This document shows positions 28,178-37,963 of a stretch of DNA of 64,000 bases, one piece after another. The first letter of the stretch is position 1. Each line of letters begins with the position of its first letter. Below the pieces are notes generated by a model. That model saw only the letters and a program-made list of their open reading frames with translations, did no database searches and had not been told where the DNA came from. Source of the DNA: Flavobacterium soli DSM 19725 (GTDB taxonomy: Bacteria; Bacteroidota; Bacteroidia; Flavobacteriales; Flavobacteriaceae); contig NZ_AUGO01000003.1 in NCBI RefSeq assembly GCF_000422705.1, positions 248,001 through 312,000 on the forward strand. Direction: 5' to 3'. A program made the position numbers and the translations under genes.

Positions 28178-28200
28178 GAGGCGACCTGTTGGGTCACCTC
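28178..28200 (-). terminator. Possible terminator of the RHS operon
   Basis: GAGGCGACC pairs with GGTCACCTC (one mismatch) over a TGTTG loop. Reading on the minus strand it is followed by TTCTATTTTT. A second, perfect hairpin with arms GGTGTTTTT and AAAAACACC lies at 28251-28269. Either could end transcription of the operon whose last gene stops at 28302. Confidence 0.45.
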
Positions 28201-28301
28201 TAATTGGTTTGGAATTTCAAAATACATACTGTTTTTCAAGGAATTAAAGTGGTGTTTTTGAAAAACACCTAATCTGAAACATTACCTACCCGCTCGATAC
28301 A

Positions 28302-28673
28302 TTACTGGTGTTTAGAAATATTATATTTTTCATCAACTTTATTTTCTTTAATAAATTCATTAAAAAATTTATAATTTAAAGGCCTTGACAAAGTATCCTT
28401 TTTAATATCATGAATATAATAACTTAATAACTTCGTCGATACTTTTTTTGGTTCCTTAGAATTTGTACTATCTACTGAAAAGAAAATATAATTATCGGTA
28501 AAACTGTATTCAACTACTCCTTTATGGATTATTAGCTCATTATTTCTAAGTATGGAATTTGTAGATCCTCCTCCTTTATAAAATAAATATCCACTAGGCA
28601 GAACGTATTCTTGATTAGAAAGATTACAACTAAAAGCTAAAAATAAACTAAATATTGAAACTATTTTTTTCAT
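28302..28673 (-). CDS. Small lipoprotein overlapping the RHS gene, candidate immunity protein
   Basis: A 123-residue protein with a lipoprotein signal ending FLAFSCN (Cys16). The mature part is short and acidic/basic mixed, with no family I recognise (SVDSTNSKEPKKVSTKLLSYY region). Its start overlaps the stop of the upstream RHS gene by 4 bp, so the two are translationally coupled. A small gene coupled directly to the 3' end of an RHS gene with a variable tail is the standard position of an immunity gene. The lipobox would suit protection against a periplasm-acting toxin. Immunity is inferred from position only. Confidence 0.6.
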   Translation of the reverse strand: MKKIVSIFSLFLAFSCNLSNQEYVLPSGYLFYKGGGSTNSILRNNELIIHKGVVEYSFTDNYIFFSVDSTNSKEPKKVSTKLLSYYIHDIKKDTLSRPLNYKFFNEFIKENKVDEKYNISKHQ

Positions 28674-31600
28674 GGATATTGTTTATATAAATAAGGTTGT
28701 GGTATAATTGAAGGTGCCTCTATGGTATTTAAACCTTTAAATACAAAATCAAAGGGGGTTCCTTCCCCAGCATAGACTTCTCCTAATGCTGTAAGAAAAT
28801 TTCTTGGTGAAAGAAATTCAGAAACTTTAAGAGGATTAGAAAACTCCATATTAAAGTCATAAGTATTAGCAACTATTTCTACTTGATTGTTACCTTTATA
28901 AGTAACAAGTAGTTTTCCAAATACTTTACCCTGTTGCGAATTAAGTAAAGTACGTATCAAATATGTTTTTCCTACAATCCAGTTTTTAGTTTTAGTATGT
29001 AAAAAATTTAAATCAACAGTTGACGCATCAACATAATATGGATCCCCACCACCATTTCTATAATGTTCATTTGCCTGGTCTAAAGTTGGCGCTTTTTCAC
29101 CTTTTCCAGAATTTGTTCTTTTCTTTTTTGGGTCTTCCTGGTCATCTTGACTGTAAATACCTCCATCCTCACTACCTGCAAATTGCGTCCCATTATTCTT
29201 GGCTGTCCAGTGAAATTCAGTACCAGTCATATTATTCAATATATTTTCAAAAAAAGCTTTAGATACCATTCCATCAGGATCTATAAAGTAAACTGGATTA
29301 TTCAGAGCATAAGTATAAGGACTAAACCTTCTACTTGTCTCCGCCAGCGGGTCAATATTCATCCATCTACCAATCGCAGGGTCGTAATTCCTCGCCCCAT
29401 AGTCGTAGAAGTTAAGCCCCAGCTCGTCCTGATACTCTTTACCATTGTACTTATACTGATAGTTACCCCTTCTTACTTCCTCCACTATTGCATAGATCCC
29501 ACCTGTTCCTGGGGAGCCTCCCCAATCCCGAATCTCTCGGTTGTAGTTGTGCTTCATCCCAAAGGGATAATAATGGTTCTCCTCCAATATTCGTGTAGCG
29601 GTGCCTTCCTTGGTATAACTCAGCCTGATGTTGCCCAGATGGTCGGTATAATTATACACATAGTTAAAGAGGTTTCCATTGGTTACCCTGACATATCCTT
29701 CTGCTGTTGGAAAAAATTCTAAAACTGTAGCTATATACTGATAGCCATCCAAATAATCCGTCATCACGTTTTGTTGTTCGCCATTTGGCGATTGGTTCAG
29801 AACGTGCTTCATAACTTTCTGCCCCAATGCATTATAAAGATAGGAAATAAATTTTTGTCCCGCATCAACCTTGAAGTTGATTCTTGTTGGGAGATTCAAA
29901 TGGTTATAGGTAATCCCCTGGATTCCCTTGTTCCAGTCAGCGGTCATGTTGCCATTGGCATCATACTCAAAATCATAATCCTTGTGGGTGGGGTTAAACG
30001 CCTTGTTTTTATTACCATCTAAAAAGCCATCAAGGCTATTGCTGTTATCATCGACCCTCCTGAGCACGTTAGAATCGGTGTCATATATATAGTTCAAATC
30101 ATCTATGGGATAGACGCTACCATCATCCTTATCCAAATAACCGTTTCTATAAAGATGGAAGATATTGCCGTTTTTGTCGTAACTGATTTCTTCGTTGTAG
30201 GCAGCCGTATAGGATTGCGTTAGTCCCGGCTTTTGATAATAGGCATCCGTCAGACGGTTCAAATCGTCATACTCATAGCTGTATTTCCTTAACACGTTCT
30301 CGGGATGTGTCTTCCAATAGGTTTCTCCTATATTGCCGTTATACAAGGGTGTAGTTGTGCCTTCCACTTCATTGTAGCCAATCTTGAAGGCAAAAAGATC
30401 CGTTGGCGAGCCACTTTCAGTAAAGCTTTGTGTGTTGTTGATGCCCTTGAGCCAGCCCCGGATATTATACGTAAAATCTACCTTCTGCAAACCTTGTCCC
30501 GTCAAAAGGCCACCAACACGCTTGTTCTTCAATTGACCCAACGCGTCATATTCATTCTTGGTGATAAGTTCCTCTGTCCCACCATTTACTTTGTGCCTTT
30601 GCTCCAGCAGCCTGCCTTGGTCGGTATAGGTAAAATAGTCGTTTACTTCCAACTCCTGGGATGTGCCTGCCAATCGCTTATGCAAGGTTTGCGTTTGCAA
30701 TACCTTCCCTTCAAAGTCATATTTGGTAAGTGCTCTTGTGTAGCCTCCCAGATAATTTACCTTATGGCTCATCACTACACTAGCCTTCCTGTCATACAGC
30801 ATATAGGAAAGCTCATTTTTATACATCGTAGAGGTTTCCAGCACTCGCACCCAGGAACCAGTTGCCAGCCCCTTGGGTTTCTTATCCGTATTATTGTAAT
30901 GTACTTGTTCTGTAGTGCCATCCCACATAACAGAAAAGGTTACTGGAGCATTAGGAAAACTGTAATTATCATAATAGATAACGGTCAGCACATGATAGCC
31001 TACAGTGGGTTCGGCCACATTGGTATAATTAAAAGCAACTCCGTTCACTGTTGAATTCACCGTTGCAGATGTGGTTCGCTTTTCACTTATCGTGGTGGCG
31101 GCAGCTCCATTGTATATACCCTGCAATGTGTTTCTCGTACTGCTGGTAACAGTTGCCTCTTTCCAAGCCGTCAGTATTGGTCGGTTATAGGCGTCATACT
31201 TGGTTATAAGCCAGCCCGAAGCTGTTATATTGCTAAAAGGCGAGTTGGCAGGCCCAGTAGCCACCACCCTGTCGAGCTTGTCGTAGACGATAAATTCCCA
31301 TTGCTTTCCTGGAAGCTTCCTTTCCACAAGGCGGTTGCGTGAGTCATACTTGTACTGATAACATACGCCTTCCAATACGGGGTTAGTAATACTTCCGTTG
31401 GCTAACGGAGGCAAAACATAGGTCAGGTTGCCAAACTGGTCATTTACATAGTAAGTGTCGTGAGCAATGTTTTCATTATATGTCCTTTTTAATACAACTT
31501 CGCCACTTTTATTCTTAAATTCCTCGCTTGTATTATTTTTTCCATCGGCAAGAATCCAGTTCTCATTCTTCATTACTGTCTTATATAATCGGCCAGCAGG

Positions 31601-32191
31601 ATAATAATTATAATTTGATAGTGATATGTTATATAAACCTGCAGATGGACTTGTCGCTGTAGCTGCAAACATTTTCACTTCATCCTGTTCAGTATTCACA
31701 AGATAGCTATATCTGACAGAATGATCCGGATCAGATGATGTAATTGGCAACATCCAATCATTACCAGGTGCCCCTTCCTTTAGCACCCTATTTAAGGGAG
31801 AATCTTCATATTTTTTTTCAGAATATGGGTTTAATGTATTTTCGTATTGCGTAGTATCATAAAAATCCAGCGTATTCGATTCTGCCGATGGATCATAGGC
31901 AAGTGTAGTGTTTGCACTTTCATAAGGCAAAAAATCTTTCGATTGCCTGCCTAAGTTATCATAGGATATATGTGTAAGGATGTCTCTACCGTTATTCGAG
32001 GCTCTTCCATTTACCAACTGTTTAGGCCTTCCTAATCCATCATAATAGGTAACTGTCTCTGTCTTATTTGCATTTGGAACAGATAATGTACTTGTCACAG
32101 GAACCTTGTAGATAGTATTCTTTATATAATTTTGGGTAGTGGTTTGCGCAAAAGAGAATAAAGGAAACAATAGGAATATTACTTTTTTCAT
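28670..32191 (-). CDS. RHS/YD-repeat protein with variable C-terminal toxin-like tail
   Basis: A 1173-residue exported protein. It has a signal peptide (about 1-15), a DUF6443-like N-terminus (ETVTYYDGLGRPKQLVNG), many YD repeats (YDALGQLKNKR, YEYDDLNRLTDAYY, YDANGNMTADWN) and an RHS core near 925-1000 (YNYTDHLGNIRLSYT, NYYDYGARNYDPAIGRWMN, RRFSPYTYALNNPVYFIDPDG). After the core, about 170 residues of unrelated sequence follow (from about residue 1000), which I cannot assign to a known toxin fold. The gene is third in a four-gene operon and is coupled to a small lipoprotein gene. In family terms the RHS shell encapsulates the tail. No T9SS tail is visible, so the export route is unclear. Confidence 0.85.
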   Translation of the reverse strand: MKKVIFLLFPLFSFAQTTTQNYIKNTIYKVPVTSTLSVPNANKTETVTYYDGLGRPKQLVNGRASNNGRDILTHISYDNLGRQSKDFLPYESANTTLAYDPSAESNTLDFYDTTQYENTLNPYSEKKYEDSPLNRVLKEGAPGNDWMLPITSSDPDHSVRYSYLVNTEQDEVKMFAATATSPSAGLYNISLSNYNYYPAGRLYKTVMKNENWILADGKNNTSEEFKNKSGEVVLKRTYNENIAHDTYYVNDQFGNLTYVLPPLANGSITNPVLEGVCYQYKYDSRNRLVERKLPGKQWEFIVYDKLDRVVATGPANSPFSNITASGWLITKYDAYNRPILTAWKEATVTSSTRNTLQGIYNGAAATTISEKRTTSATVNSTVNGVAFNYTNVAEPTVGYHVLTVIYYDNYSFPNAPVTFSVMWDGTTEQVHYNNTDKKPKGLATGSWVRVLETSTMYKNELSYMLYDRKASVVMSHKVNYLGGYTRALTKYDFEGKVLQTQTLHKRLAGTSQELEVNDYFTYTDQGRLLEQRHKVNGGTEELITKNEYDALGQLKNKRVGGLLTGQGLQKVDFTYNIRGWLKGINNTQSFTESGSPTDLFAFKIGYNEVEGTTTPLYNGNIGETYWKTHPENVLRKYSYEYDDLNRLTDAYYQKPGLTQSYTAAYNEEISYDKNGNIFHLYRNGYLDKDDGSVYPIDDLNYIYDTDSNVLRRVDDNSNSLDGFLDGNKNKAFNPTHKDYDFEYDANGNMTADWNKGIQGITYNHLNLPTRINFKVDAGQKFISYLYNALGQKVMKHVLNQSPNGEQQNVMTDYLDGYQYIATVLEFFPTAEGYVRVTNGNLFNYVYNYTDHLGNIRLSYTKEGTATRILEENHYYPFGMKHNYNREIRDWGGSPGTGGIYAIVEEVRRGNYQYKYNGKEYQDELGLNFYDYGARNYDPAIGRWMNIDPLAETSRRFSPYTYALNNPVYFIDPDGMVSKAFFENILNNMTGTEFHWTAKNNGTQFAGSEDGGIYSQDDQEDPKKKRTNSGKGEKAPTLDQANEHYRNGGGDPYYVDASTVDLNFLHTKTKNWIVGKTYLIRTLLNSQQGKVFGKLLVTYKGNNQVEIVANTYDFNMEFSNPLKVSEFLSPRNFLTALGEVYAGEGTPFDFVFKGLNTIEAPSIIPQPYLYKQYP

Positions 32192-32201
32192 ATCTTAATT
32201 G

Positions 32202-35200
32202 TTAAAGTTTATATTTATATTCATTACAAGAAAGTATATTAAAAGTTCCTGCAACGGCTCCCCTTTCTTTTATGCACGTTAATCGCTGAAAATTATCGTA
32301 GGTATAGTAAAGCGTATAACCTTTTTCATCCGTTTTACTGGTTATACCTATGTTAGGATCATAGGTATAAGTTGTAATCATATCGTTGGGAAACTGCGTT
32401 CTTAAATTATTCAAAGCCACTCTTAAATTTTCTTCAGATACTGCATCAACATCTAAATTGGAAAGATTCTGCAAATTGACTACATAACTATTTATAAAAG
32501 CATATGACATTGTAACGGCCTTTATTTCTGCAATTGGATACTTTTTTTGATACCCCCAAATTACAACCGTACTAATATCATCTGTTTTCCTAAACTCGAG
32601 AGGATTTCCGTTACTATCATTGAACAAATATTTCACCCTGCTCTCAAATGGATTATTAAATTTTGCAAAAAACACCTCTAAAGGCTGTTGAATGTTACTT
32701 TGCAACGAGTAATTTTTTTTTGATTTATCTACTATAGTTCCATTCCGATACTTACTTGTATAAACAACTTCATTAAGTCTATTTGCATTATATAAGGCCT
32801 GTAAATTAGTTGTACTTCCATAGTCCGCTGGCCACGAATTGTCGCCAGAATAATAAGTAGACTCCAATACTACATTTCCTTGTGAATCAATATGTTGAAC
32901 ACTACTAGGAAGATCAATTTTTCTTCCTATAGTGTTTGAATATCCATAGGTATAAAGGTTCTCTATTTCTTGTCCATTTTCGTATTCCGTAATTTTTTTA
33001 GTTTGCAATCGATAGCTTTTGGAAACCAGACTATAAAATCTATAGAAATGCATACGAGATTCCCACGTAGCGTTCCCATTATAGAAACTTCTGGAAGAAG
33101 CTGTTAATGTTCCTTTTATTTGTCTAGGATCTGCATAATCTTCATAACTATAATCTACTCTATGCAGTAAGGTGCCTTCCGAGTTACGTATTTCCTCATA
33201 GATGGGTTTGCCATATAATCCATTTTCTTCCCGAATAGCGGGATACTTATCTATCCAGCTAAGATAACTAGGCCTATGAAAAGTATAGTTTTTGCTACCT
33301 TTGAATACGCCATTATCCATATTCTTGACTGTTACAGATCCATAAATAGGAGAAGCAAAATTAGGCACATTAACAGACAGTATTGGAGCAGATGATCTAA
33401 CGGATAAAATACGGAAGTCCTGGGTGCCCAGCGATATGTAATTTGGATTCCCCTGCAAATGAAAAGCATTATTGTATGGATGTGGCCCTGTGGCTAAACT
33501 ATAACAACCGGGTCCAGAATCTCCGGGTTCCATTCCAAGTACCGTAACATCAGCAATATTTGCAGTGTTTTGAAAATCGTATGAGTGTACGACATTTAAT
33601 AAGGTTCCTAAATCATAGGAATAATGTTGTTCGATTAGTCCAATTTCTGTCGGATCCTTCATTTTAATCTTATCAAGACGTAATCCTGCCAAATAACCGT
33701 ATTCAAATGAGTGGATACCACCTGTTGGGTACTTAACTTGTTTTAACATAAAAGCTTTGGCTACAGTGCTGTTTGAGCTTCGGTCTGCAGGTTGAGAACA
33801 GAGAGGCAATAACCGTGCATTATTAATGCTGTTAAAATACCCCCATGAATCTTTAGCAAAACTCATCCTTCTTGGTAGCCATCCCACATCTGATTGATCA
33901 TAATAACTAAAAGTATAGGAAGGTAGTGCAGTATCGTCACTGCCTATTTCCGTGATACTATTTAAACGCAATCTTTTAATATCTGAATTGGTATCACTAA
34001 TTTGTAAATAAGAAGATTTAGTAGTAGCTGAAACAAAATAATTATAGTTTAGAAGGTATTTTTTTAAAACCTGATTGTGCCACTTATCATAAATTTCTAT
34101 TTCGTCAATTATCTTTGCATTGGTATTTATACTTTCTTGCAAGTTTATATTGTACTGATCTACATCCTGTCTATTGGCAACTCCTTTAAATTTAACCCTT
34201 ACTTTACTGCTGTTGATTTCATCAATTACAAAACTTTTAATCGAACTATATCTTCTGCTAAATGTGTTGTAATTAAGCTGTGCCATGTAGTTACATATAT
34301 CGTATAGAGGACTTCTTGCATAACTATAAAATTCATCATTAACAGATTGATAGGTATAGTTGTGCTGGTAATACGTGAAAGTAATTTCTTCTTTACTTAC
34401 GGGATTATAAATTCGGGTCAAGTACCAAGCGGTAATTTGTTCTCTATTATATATTTCTTCGTTATTCGTTGAACGGTTATGTGTGATTTCTTTTGTTGAA
34501 TTCTGCCCGAAATAATACTTCATGCCATCCGGAGTTGTAATTTCCCACTCTTGAATTATGTTCATGTTGTATAATTGCCCTTGAGGAGTTGTAAAAGGTG
34601 AATAGATCCCCATCACTTTTCTAATTTTCAAATCTTTCCTCATAGGAAAAAAAACAGGCGCTACATCACCTGTAACATTATCAATTCCATTCTCAAACAT
34701 AAACTTGCCAGAATAGCCGTTGAAATTAAAATAAAATACATCTGCTTCTAAATCCTGATCGTTATACTGATAATTATTGTAAGAATGCGTGTCAAAATAT
34801 TCACATCCGTATGAAAGGTCCGTTATACCCGCAAGATGTCTTTGATAACCAATATCAACGGTAGCATATCCTGTCAGCATGGACATGTCATCGAAATCTT
34901 CAGGTTTTTTTCTAACAGATGCCTCGTCCATAATACCTCTCACTTCTCTTGTAATAACTCCCCCGGCTATAAGATTCCAACCTAAACCGTATGAAGAAGC
35001 AAGTTCATCTACCTTTACTCCCCCTGATCCATAATTAAATGTCACTGGCAGTGTAATGCCCGGTTCATTTATTGTATATATTGGTATTGTTACATCTGGC
35101 CTTCCTCCAGATGTGTTAATAGGAGCATCGGTATATTTGATCATACTAAAAGCTGTTGGAGAAGGTAAGGTTACTTTTGGCAATGCATTGCTGATGGTTT

Positions 35201-35294
35201 GAGCAATTGAGTTTTGAAAAAACAAAAGGCATAATAACCATATTGTTAAACTACCTATTCTCTTCTCAATATTTACGAAGGAAATATTTCTCAT
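32202..35294 (-). CDS. YD/RHS-family protein with SpvB/TcB-like N-terminus
   Basis: A 1030-residue exported protein with a signal peptide ending NSIAQ (about residue 32). The N-terminal region contains RPDVTIPIYTINEPGITLPVTFNYGSGG, a pattern typical of Bacteroidota RHS partner proteins and loosely like the SpvB/TcB start. The rest is a beta-rich shell, with weak YD repeats only near the end (NGNPLEFRKTDD, YDNFQRLTCIKERG). It lies 10 bp upstream of the RHS-core gene. The pair resembles a shell divided over two polypeptides, as in TcB-TcC. This arrangement is inferred from order and motifs. Confidence 0.75.
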   Translation of the reverse strand: MRNISFVNIEKRIGSLTIWLLCLLFFQNSIAQTISNALPKVTLPSPTAFSMIKYTDAPINTSGGRPDVTIPIYTINEPGITLPVTFNYGSGGVKVDELASSYGLGWNLIAGGVITREVRGIMDEASVRKKPEDFDDMSMLTGYATVDIGYQRHLAGITDLSYGCEYFDTHSYNNYQYNDQDLEADVFYFNFNGYSGKFMFENGIDNVTGDVAPVFFPMRKDLKIRKVMGIYSPFTTPQGQLYNMNIIQEWEITTPDGMKYYFGQNSTKEITHNRSTNNEEIYNREQITAWYLTRIYNPVSKEEITFTYYQHNYTYQSVNDEFYSYARSPLYDICNYMAQLNYNTFSRRYSSIKSFVIDEINSSKVRVKFKGVANRQDVDQYNINLQESINTNAKIIDEIEIYDKWHNQVLKKYLLNYNYFVSATTKSSYLQISDTNSDIKRLRLNSITEIGSDDTALPSYTFSYYDQSDVGWLPRRMSFAKDSWGYFNSINNARLLPLCSQPADRSSNSTVAKAFMLKQVKYPTGGIHSFEYGYLAGLRLDKIKMKDPTEIGLIEQHYSYDLGTLLNVVHSYDFQNTANIADVTVLGMEPGDSGPGCYSLATGPHPYNNAFHLQGNPNYISLGTQDFRILSVRSSAPILSVNVPNFASPIYGSVTVKNMDNGVFKGSKNYTFHRPSYLSWIDKYPAIREENGLYGKPIYEEIRNSEGTLLHRVDYSYEDYADPRQIKGTLTASSRSFYNGNATWESRMHFYRFYSLVSKSYRLQTKKITEYENGQEIENLYTYGYSNTIGRKIDLPSSVQHIDSQGNVVLESTYYSGDNSWPADYGSTTNLQALYNANRLNEVVYTSKYRNGTIVDKSKKNYSLQSNIQQPLEVFFAKFNNPFESRVKYLFNDSNGNPLEFRKTDDISTVVIWGYQKKYPIAEIKAVTMSYAFINSYVVNLQNLSNLDVDAVSEENLRVALNNLRTQFPNDMITTYTYDPNIGITSKTDEKGYTLYYTYDNFQRLTCIKERGAVAGTFNILSCNEYKYKL

Positions 35295-35321
35295 AATAAT
35301 TATAGCTAATTTGTTCTGTTT

Positions 35322-37259
35322 TTAATTGTCATTCTTGATTACCTTCACGCTTCCCTCACCCTTGTTGGTCTGGATATTCACGATATACACCCCCACCGGA
35401 TATCCTGAGAGGTTTACAGGAACCGTCCGGCTGTCGATCTCGAACTTCTGGAGCTCGCGACCCCCTATGTCATACAGGCGTGCCGTGCCAATGTCAAAGT
35501 CAAAGCCAACAATCACGTTCGTATAGCTTATTACAGGATTGGGAATGGCCTCGATCTTGATCTTTTCCTTCAACGGCTTGTCCTTGTCCTTGATCTTCAC
35601 CACCCAGAAATCCTTCCCGCCATAGTTTAGCTTCTTGTCCCGTGAGATCTTCGCACCCGGCTTTGGCCCAAGATTTTCCATCGGTACCGCACCTCCCTGG
35701 CTGCCGCCATTGCCTCCGCCTGAGTTGGTAGGGTTCAGCAGGTTGCCTACTGGGGAGTTCACCCCAAGCTTGAAGCCCGAGTCGTTGGTATTCCCCAAGG
35801 CCTCGTTAATGTCCTTGGTTGCCGAGTCCAATTGGCCTGCAACGGCTTCATTGACCTGCGAAGCGGTATCGTTTACCATAGTATCCAGTTCCTGCTGAGC
35901 CTTCTGTGCTCCGGCAAGCTGCTGGCTGCTGTCCAAGGGGCTAAGTCCTTCCACCAGTCCCTTTTTCTTCTGTTGCCTCCTGTGGGCAAAGCCCTTGAAC
36001 TCGGGATTGGAAGTACCCGCCATCAGGTAGCCGCCATCGCGGGACATTACCACCTTCCGAAGAATGTCCTCGCCCTCACTTCCGATGGATTGCCTCCAGA
36101 GTTCTTCCCCCTTTTCAGAGATCTTGATCGCCATATAGTCGTTAAGGCCTTCATTGCCTTGCTCCTCATTGTTGGAAATCGGACTGTAGGCACCAATAAG
36201 GAAGCTGCCGTCCTGGTTTTCCACTAGGGAAGTCAGGATATCCACCGAGCCGATGTCATACGCCTCTTCCCAGAGCGTCTCGCCGTTTTCCCCAAGCCGA
36301 ACCACCCAAAGGTCGGTTCCCTTCTTCGAGGTACGGGTCTGGCTGTTGGAACTTCCCGCCACCATATAGCCAAGGTCCGACGTCTGGTGGATGGCGTAGG
36401 GCTGGTCGTCATGTGCACCACCGATAGTCTGCTGCCACTCGATATTGCCGTTTTCATCCAATTTCAGTATCCAGAAGTCGCCGCCCTGACCCAGGTTCTC
36501 CTGCAATTTCTCGCCCGAGGTCGGACTGTTGGAATAGCCCGCCACGATAAAGCCGCCGTCCCTGGTCTGTTCCACATCCCGCAGCTGGTCGGCATATTGC
36601 CCGCCATAGGTCTTCTGCCACTGCTCATTCCCATCGGCATCGATCTTGACCAACCAATAGTCGGTATTCCCCCTTGTCTTTTCCTTTTTTACCCCAATAT
36701 TGGATTCCCCTCCTTTGGAGGGGTGGCCGTAGGGCGGGGTGGATGAATTCGAAGTACCACCCAGCAAATACCCCCCATCCTTGGTCACCACCACGGTCTG
36801 CAGGTCATCCTGCCCAATACCACCAAAACACTTCTGCCACATCGGGTCGCCCTTTGCATTGAGCTTGATCACCCAATAATCATTGCCACCATGTCCCTCA
36901 GCTGTCTTTTGATAGCCTACTGTACTGTTAGAAGTTCCGGCCAACAAAAAACCACCATCATGTGTCGTCTTGATGCTGTGCAACAAATCACTTGCCCCTC
37001 CGCCAAAGCTCTTCTGCCATTCGGCACTCCCATGCTCGTCCATCTTCCAGATCCAGTAGTCCAAATCCCCGCTTCCGGGATCGGTCTTGTTGCCCGACTT
37101 CATCGAGAGGGAGCTTCCCCCAAGGATAAAGCCATAGTCGGCAGTGGGCTGGATGTCGTTCAGGTACTCGGCATGGCGTCCCCCGAAGGATTTCTCCCAG
37201 AGGATCTCCTGGGCAGAAAGCCCCAGGGGCAGTAGCAAAAAGGGAAGCAATTTTCTCAT
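35322..37259 (-). CDS. Secreted delta-60-like repeat protein with T9SS tail
   Basis: About 645 residues. I chose the start MRKLLPFLLLPLGLSAQ, which gives a clean signal peptide; an upstream in-frame start would add 20 non-signal residues. About eight repeats of roughly 55 residues follow, with the pattern WQKSFGG..D.L..I..T.DGG....G.SNS...........DYWV.KL, likely a beta-propeller. After a low-complexity stretch the protein ends in a T9SS tail (IEAIPNPVISYTN ... YPVGVYIVNIQTN ... VKVIKN). Codon use is clearly more GC-rich than the neighbours. One repeat loop contains an inserted dispersed DNA repeat. It is first in the RHS operon. Confidence 0.82.
   Translation of the reverse strand: MRKLLPFLLLPLGLSAQEILWEKSFGGRHAEYLNDIQPTADYGFILGGSSLSMKSGNKTDPGSGDLDYWIWKMDEHGSAEWQKSFGGGASDLLHSIKTTHDGGFLLAGTSNSTVGYQKTAEGHGGNDYWVIKLNAKGDPMWQKCFGGIGQDDLQTVVVTKDGGYLLGGTSNSSTPPYGHPSKGGESNIGVKKEKTRGNTDYWLVKIDADGNEQWQKTYGGQYADQLRDVEQTRDGGFIVAGYSNSPTSGEKLQENLGQGGDFWILKLDENGNIEWQQTIGGAHDDQPYAIHQTSDLGYMVAGSSNSQTRTSKKGTDLWVVRLGENGETLWEEAYDIGSVDILTSLVENQDGSFLIGAYSPISNNEEQGNEGLNDYMAIKISEKGEELWRQSIGSEGEDILRKVVMSRDGGYLMAGTSNPEFKGFAHRRQQKKKGLVEGLSPLDSSQQLAGAQKAQQELDTMVNDTASQVNEAVAGQLDSATKDINEALGNTNDSGFKLGVNSPVGNLLNPTNSGGGNGGSQGGAVPMENLGPKPGAKISRDKKLNYGGKDFWVVKIKDKDKPLKEKIKIEAIPNPVISYTNVIVGFDFDIGTARLYDIGGRELQKFEIDSRTVPVNLSGYPVGVYIVNIQTNKGEGSVKVIKNDN
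36704..36742. repeat. Dispersed GC-rich repeat, copy B, inside coding sequence
   Basis: This element resembles the one at 27742-27786 (first ~19 bases and the GGGGTGG end), with a hairpin CCCCTCC-TTT-GGAGGGG. It lies in frame in the delta-60-like gene and encodes residues close to STPPYGHPSKGGES in a loop where sibling repeats have unrelated sequence. The reading frame is intact across it. Confidence 0.6.
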
Positions 37260-37582
37260 AATGTGCAGCTTAAAAATAGTATTCCTGTGTATTATCTTAC
37301 GATTGCTGAAAATTAACAAAATATTTGGAAAGCATTAGTAAGAATTTCGCAAAAATTCAATAGGTAGTTTTACGGTTTTTGGAAGGGATTGAAAACTTTA
37401 AATGTTAATTTTTTACGAATAATGAATAATAGTCCACTTTGCCCTTTAGGGCATTCATTTTCCAAGACCTACTTCAACATTTTAAAACACAAAAAGACAG
37501 GTGTCTAAATACTTGATATTGTAATCGTATAAAGAGTAGGTATCCTGTGCTGGCTATACATTATAGTTGTATAAAAATCACT
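37260..37582. other. Intergenic region, no gene seen
   Basis: This AT-rich region lies between the divergent delta-60-like gene and the small HTH gene. A small hairpin, GCCCT-TT-AGGGC, lies at 37441-37452. The promoter of the RHS operon should be here, but I find no exact match to the Bacteroidota TTTG/TAnnTTTG pattern. Confidence 0.5.
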
Positions 37583-37789
37583 ATGGAGATCCAATTTGAA
37601 ATATTCCTCAAGCTCTTGGAAGTTGTAAATTTCAACCAGGCAGAACTTTCCAGGAGGACAGGCAAACCTGTTGAAAGGATAAAGGAATGGAAAAACGGGA
37701 AGCATTTGCCCTCATTCAGGCAATTGGTGGCAAAGACTGAAAAGTTAGGATATAATCTGAATGTGGAATTGGTAAAAAATAGGGAATAG
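37583..37789 (+). CDS. Small XRE-like helix-turn-helix protein
   Basis: A 68-residue protein with a helix-turn-helix around residues 13-38 (NFNQAELSRRTGKPVERIKEWKNG) and a short C-terminal extension (KLGYNLNVELVK). I chose the ATG at 37583; a GTG at 37547 would add 12 residues without clear structure. Such mini-regulators are common in accessory regions as antitoxin or regulatory subunits. No toxin partner is visible next to it. Confidence 0.6.
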   Translation: MEIQFEIFLKLLEVVNFNQAELSRRTGKPVERIKEWKNGKHLPSFRQLVAKTEKLGYNLNVELVKNRE

Positions 37790-37963
37790 GTTTTCTACAG
37801 AAATTAAATAGAGTAGTGTTACAGTATCAAAGGGGTGGCGCACTGTCTTTTAGTATAAAAAGTGCTACTTCTGTGGATTTTGTTATCAAATGTTAGATGT
37901 TTTGAAAGCTGACAAGAGAAATATTATTGTCTATTTACCAAGTTTAGAGACTGTTTTTTAAAC

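Noticed and set aside
30305..31054. 249-residue plus-strand frame opposite the RHS gene
   Set aside because: The minus-strand frame carries clear YD repeats; the plus-strand frame is its shadow with unlikely cysteine-rich composition.
37378..37392. GGAAGGGATTG as a possible duplicate of the tRNA-Ser 3' end (attachment site)
   Set aside because: Only about 8 bases match the tRNA end (GAAGGGAT), which is expected by chance; no longer direct repeat was found.
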